A DNA stretch of 9,555 nt from Desulfotomaculum sp. (GTDB lineage Bacteria; Bacillota; Desulfotomaculia; Desulfotomaculales; Nap2-2B). The position numbers and the translations under genes are program-made. Positions within the stretch are counted from its first letter, which is position 1. The number at the start of each line of letters is the position of its first letter. Below the pieces are notes generated by a model. That model had not been told where the DNA came from, did no database searches, and saw nothing but the letters and a program-made list of their open reading frames with translations. The DNA lies in the NCBI GenBank assembly GCA_003513005.1, contig DOTD01000049.1, positions 1 through 9,555 of the forward strand, in the 5' to 3' direction. Shown one piece after another: positions 6,574 to 9,555 of this stretch.

Positions 6574-8187
6574 TTAGTTTAACTTATTGTACAGCCGCGA
6601 AATCATGACAGCCGCCTGAGCCCGCGTGACAAATCCTTGTGGGGACAAAGTATCCGCGCTTACACCGCTTATTATCCCGCTGCTTATAGCCGGGGCTATT
6701 TCCTGCCTTGCCCAGGGTGATATGTCACCTTTGTCCGCAAACTTGTCAATTGCCTGCCCGGTACTGTCGCCGGCTTCCGCCGCCGGCAATTTCATTTTTA
6801 AAGCACGCGTTAGGATCACCGCCATTTGTTCCCTGGCGATGCTGCTGTCCGGAGCAAAAATATTCTCGCTACAGCCCGTGATTAATCCTGCATTTACTGC
6901 CGCTGCAACGCAATCGTGATACCACGCGCCGGCCTGTACATCTGAAAAGGAAAGAACCGCATTCTTCTTAACTTCAATACCTAAAGCCTTGACCAGCAAT
7001 TTTGCAAACTGGGCGCGGGTAATTTTCCCTTCCGGTTTGAATTCCGCGGCGCTTATCCCGGCAATAATTCCTTTTTGAGCCAAATAATTAATATCATCTT
7101 TGGCCCAGTTATCCTCGATATCGTTAAAGGCGGGCGCTTTGCCGTCAACAGCCTGCCCATCAGTTGGTTGAACAGCACAAGACCCGCCGATCGTAAATGT
7201 AAAGGCGGCAATTTCACTGTCCCGCTTGCCCCAGCCAACGGTTTTAGCTTTAATAACAGTATCACTCTCTATTATAATAGGTTTGTTTAAAGCCGGAACG
7301 TGAAAACTGACATTGTAAATTTTACTTTCCAGATCCGGCGTACTGCCATCGGTTGTGTAATAAACTTTTACTTTCGGGTCGCTTTCCAGAACAACTTCTG
7401 AACCTTTTTTAATTTTACCGCCCGGCGCCGTAATTTCCTGCCGTGTATCAGGATCGATTATTTTTACCGAAGGCTGTTCCCATTGGTCCGGAGTATCCGT
7501 TGTAACGGTAATAGTTTTTAATCTTTTAACATACTCGCAAAGGATTTGTTCTGTCAGCGCCCGCTGCCCAAAGCACAACACCGGCGTATCACGATCGCTC
7601 ATCTTTGCGTAATCGTCATCATCCTCCACCCGCTGCAGGGCGATTATCGGCTGCGCTACTTTTTTGCCGTCTATCGACGATTCCATCAAATTGGGAAAAT
7701 AATAGCGTGTCTGGTTAAACAGTTCATCAGCGGTAAAATCAATCCTGTATCCGTCGCTGCCCCGGAAAGCAATCATTTGGGCGCCGGGTTTCATTCCGGC
7801 CTTTTCCAGCAGAATCCGCAGCGGAACACCCTGCGCAGCCACAAACAAATTACTGGGCCAGTCACTGACTACTGAAAATATCTCCCTTTCCTGGCTCATT
7901 GCCTCTAACTCGGCGCGGGTAAAAGAAATTTCCTTTTCTACACCATTACCATTGATGGTAAGAATTTTGCCCGCCTCAGCCTTGCTGCCGGTGTCATCCG
8001 CTGAAACTACTGAGAATTTATACCTCTTCATTTCCGGCTGTTCTGCGCTGCCGGCGATAATAGTATATTTTCCTTCAGCCGCCGCGGGATCCAGCGTGAA
8101 GCAGGATGAAAAAACGCCGTTTTCCACTTTTGGCTGGCCGTTAAAGACCAGCTTGCCCTGCTCATCCTTTACTATCAACCTGCCGGT
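6574..8187 (-). pseudogene. SLH-anchored surface protein with SUOX-like and chitobiase-like domains, N-terminus missing
   Basis: About 537 residues of a cell-surface protein whose 5' end is lost. Numbering from the spurious TTG at 8244: residues 21-80 are an Ig-like beta domain (GRLIVKDEQGKLVF, FTLDPAAAEGKYTII). Residues 94-250 are a SUOX-like module with AAQGVPLRILLEKAG, RGSDGYRIDFT, TRYYFPNL and VLCFGQRALTEQ. Residues 258-352 are a chitobiase C-terminal-like repeat with YYTTDGSTPD. Residues 372-556 are three SLH domains, which bind pyruvylated cell-wall polymer (each with an ITRAQFAKLL- or REQMAVIL-type motif). There is no signal peptide. Residues 1-19 of the open frame are merely the upstream SLH gene read in another frame, so homology begins at about 8187. 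Unless expressed by read-through or re-initiation, the protein cannot be exported. It lies 61 bases before the TrmO-like gene. The SUOX-like domain shows no cysteine at the molybdenum-ligand position. Domain calls are confident; the function is unknown. Confidence 0.78.
6589..7128. repeat. SLH-coding repeat, copy A
   Basis: 540 bases coding for the three SLH domains, closely matching copy B at 8186-8725 in the same orientation and the same length. Blocks such as tttgtccgcaaacttgtcaa are shared exactly. The copies differ at scattered positions, so this is an old gene duplication and not a recent exact repeat. Confidence 0.8.
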
Positions 8188-9028
8188 ACAGCCGCAAAAC
8201 CATAACCGCCGCCTGGGCACGCGTGACAAATGTTTTAGGGGCAAAAGTGTCCGCGCTTACCCCGCTCACTACTCCGCCGCTTACAGCCGGGGCTATTCCC
8301 TCCCTTGCCCAGGGCGATATATCCCCTTTGTCCGCAAACTTGTCAATTGCCTGCCCGGTATTGGCGCCGATTTCCATCGCCGGCGATTTCATCTTTAAAG
8401 CACGCGATAAAATCACCGCCATTTGTTCCCGGGTGATGTTGTTATCGGGAGCAAAAATACTGTCGCTATAACCGGTGATTAATCCTGTGCTGACTGCCAC
8501 CGCTACGCAATCGTGATACCACGCCCCGGCCGGCACATCTGAAAAGGAAAGAGCCGCATCCTTTTTAACTTCAATATTTAAAGCTTTGACCAGCAATTTT
8601 GCAAATTGGGCGCGGGTTATTTTTTCTTCCGGCTTGAATTCCGTGGCGGTCATCCCGCCGATAATACCCTTCTCTACTAATGAATAAATGTCGTCTTTGG
8701 CCCAATGCCCCTCCAAGTCAGCAAAATTCCTTGTCTGTTCAGTATTCCCTGCTGCAGGAGTCTCCTCCGTCACACCGGTATTTTCCGGCTTATTTGTGTT
8801 TTCCGCATTGCCTGCAGTATTTTCTTTAACCTCAGCAGATTGTGTTGGGGCGCCTGTATTATATTGATAGGTCACTACCTCGCTGTCCAGCTTGCCCATG
8901 CCTATTGTTTTGGTTTTAATCGTCATATTTTTACTAATTGGTACAGGCTTGTTCAATTGCGGCTGAAAGTGGGGATAGCTGATATTAAATATGTTTGAGC
9001 CATAAGTAGGATCGCTCCCGTCCAGTGT
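8162..9028 (-). pseudogene. SLH-domain surface protein fragment, cut at both ends
   Basis: The 3' part of a paralogue of the next SLH gene. From 9028 it begins inside a chitobiase-like repeat (TLDGSDPTYGSNIFNISY, then LNKPVPISKNMTIKTKTIG). It continues through a low-complexity Glu/Thr/Asn linker (ENTAGNAENTNKPENTGVT) into three SLH domains (FADLEGHWAKDD, ITRAQFAKLLVKAL, TREQMAVILSRAL, TRAQAAVMVLRLY). The open frame runs up to a TTG at 9094, but the 22 residues before the junction are the antisense of the transposase and are not part of the protein. At the 3' end, homology with the sister gene stops at the RLY codons (8186); the last seven residues RQVDSKG are the following gene read out of frame, ending at TGA 8162-8164. 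No signal peptide and no start codon are left. It would have been a wall-anchored protein; now a remnant, if the sequence is correct. Confidence 0.78.
8186..8725. repeat. SLH-coding repeat, copy B
   Basis: Partner of copy A at 6589-7128. Both copies begin at the identical gtacagccgc and encode FADxxxxWAKDD-like to RLY. They lie as a direct repeat about 1.6 kb apart and could recombine or confuse a short-read assembler. Confidence 0.8.
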
Positions 9029-9555
9029 ATTCGGCGGCGGGTTTACCGCTATACCGTAGAAAACCCGGGTAAAGACGACCTTATCTTTGGTCAATTCGAA
9101 AAACTAACCGAGCATTTTATTGAATTAGCTGGAATCAACACCAAAGAGCAACGTGTAGACTCCACGCAAATGATGACTAATATCAAATTAGCCGGCCGGT
9201 TGTCATTAGCATATGACGTGTTGTCCCAGGCAGTGAATGCCTGCCCTCCGGAACTCCTTACAGATTCCTTGAAGCAAATGCTGGAACCCGCGTACAAAAC
9301 TAAAGTCTTATACCGCTCCAGGGGCAGCGAAGCACAAAAACGGATCCAAGAGATAATCGATCTGGGAATCGAACTGATTTCTAACATCAAATTTAACCCG
9401 AGCATTGGCAAATTGCATGCCATGGCGGTTCTCCAGCGATTTATCGAAGAACAGGCTGTCTTCAATAGTGAAAAGAAGACCTGGGAAGCTAAAGCAAATA
9501 AAGACATTAAAGCAGACTCCCTGCAATCAGCTTATGATCCGGATGTGACCTATCG
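9029..9555 (+). mobile_element. IS1182-like transposase fragment, open at both ends
   Basis: One + strand frame is open from the junction to the window edge (about 175 codons). It reads RRRVYRYTVENPGKDDLIFG, then FEKLTEHFIELAGI, then RVDSTQMMTNIKLAGRLSLA followed by YDVL. The VDST block is the usual site of the first catalytic aspartate of IS4/IS1182-type DDE transposases, with the NIKxAGRLxLxYDVL context typical of IS1182-like members. The N-terminal DUF772-type DNA-binding region (about the first 100-130 residues) and the left inverted repeat are absent; the rest runs off the window. It is oriented opposite to the SLH gene and joined to it in the middle of both genes at about 9026-9030, so it is not a clean insertion with intact ends. 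The transposase call is firm; the IS family is likely but unproven. Confidence 0.78.

Noticed and set aside
8188..8244. N-terminal residues and TTG start of the second SLH protein
   Set aside because: They are the upstream SLH gene's last codons read in another frame, so they are not a real start.
9091..9507. Leftward frame across the right edge
   Set aside because: It is the antisense of the transposase, whose own frame carries the VDST and AGRLSLAYDVL blocks.
1..9555. tRNA, rRNA or CRISPR array
   Set aside because: No cloverleaf-like or regularly spaced repeats were seen by eye; the only long repeat is the SLH-coding pair.

Overview
The window looks like chromosomal DNA of a Bacillota bacterium with an S-layer, probably a Clostridia (Peptococcaceae/Desulfotomaculia-type) or Negativicutes (Sporomusaceae-type) member. 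This is inferred from the S-layer homology (SLH) triplets, a DUF4153 membrane protein, an ECF-type transporter, AGGAG-like ribosome binding sites and moderate GC. No single marker fixes the genus.

Layout. Positions 1-214 are an AT-rich intergenic stretch, possibly divergent, with a weak promoter candidate. A DUF4153 membrane protein runs on the + strand to 2002; its real start appears to be a rare ATT codon at 215. A short convergent intergenic region (2003-2177) carries a GGGG/CCCC palindrome. From 9028 down to 2178 everything is on the - strand and reads as one compact gene string. In transcription order: a truncated SLH protein; a second SLH protein with a sulfite-oxidase-like (SUOX/molybdopterin-binding-like) domain, also missing its N-terminus; a TrmO-like plus FmdE-like fusion protein; a membrane-anchored SUOX-like domain joined to the tail of what looks like an ECF S component; an ECF ATPase that has lost its P-loop half; an intact ECF ATPase; EcfT; and a secreted SUOX-like plus BIG2 protein. 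The right edge (9029-9555, + strand) is the middle of an IS1182-like transposase, cut at both ends.

How the genes may work together (inference). Three proteins share the same degenerate SUOX-like extracellular domain, sit on the cell surface or membrane, and flank an ECF importer. A TrmO/FmdE fusion lies in the same string. This resembles a capture-and-import locus for a small molecule, possibly a cofactor or metal-related compound, but the substrate cannot be read from the sequence.

The most striking feature is structural. At least four places (about 4890, 5225, 8185 and 9028) join the middle of one gene to the middle of another, or of the same gene. Two junctions are in frame. Either the locus is decaying through repeated deletions, or the assembly has collapsed at several points. 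Long reads or a PCR across the four junctions would decide.
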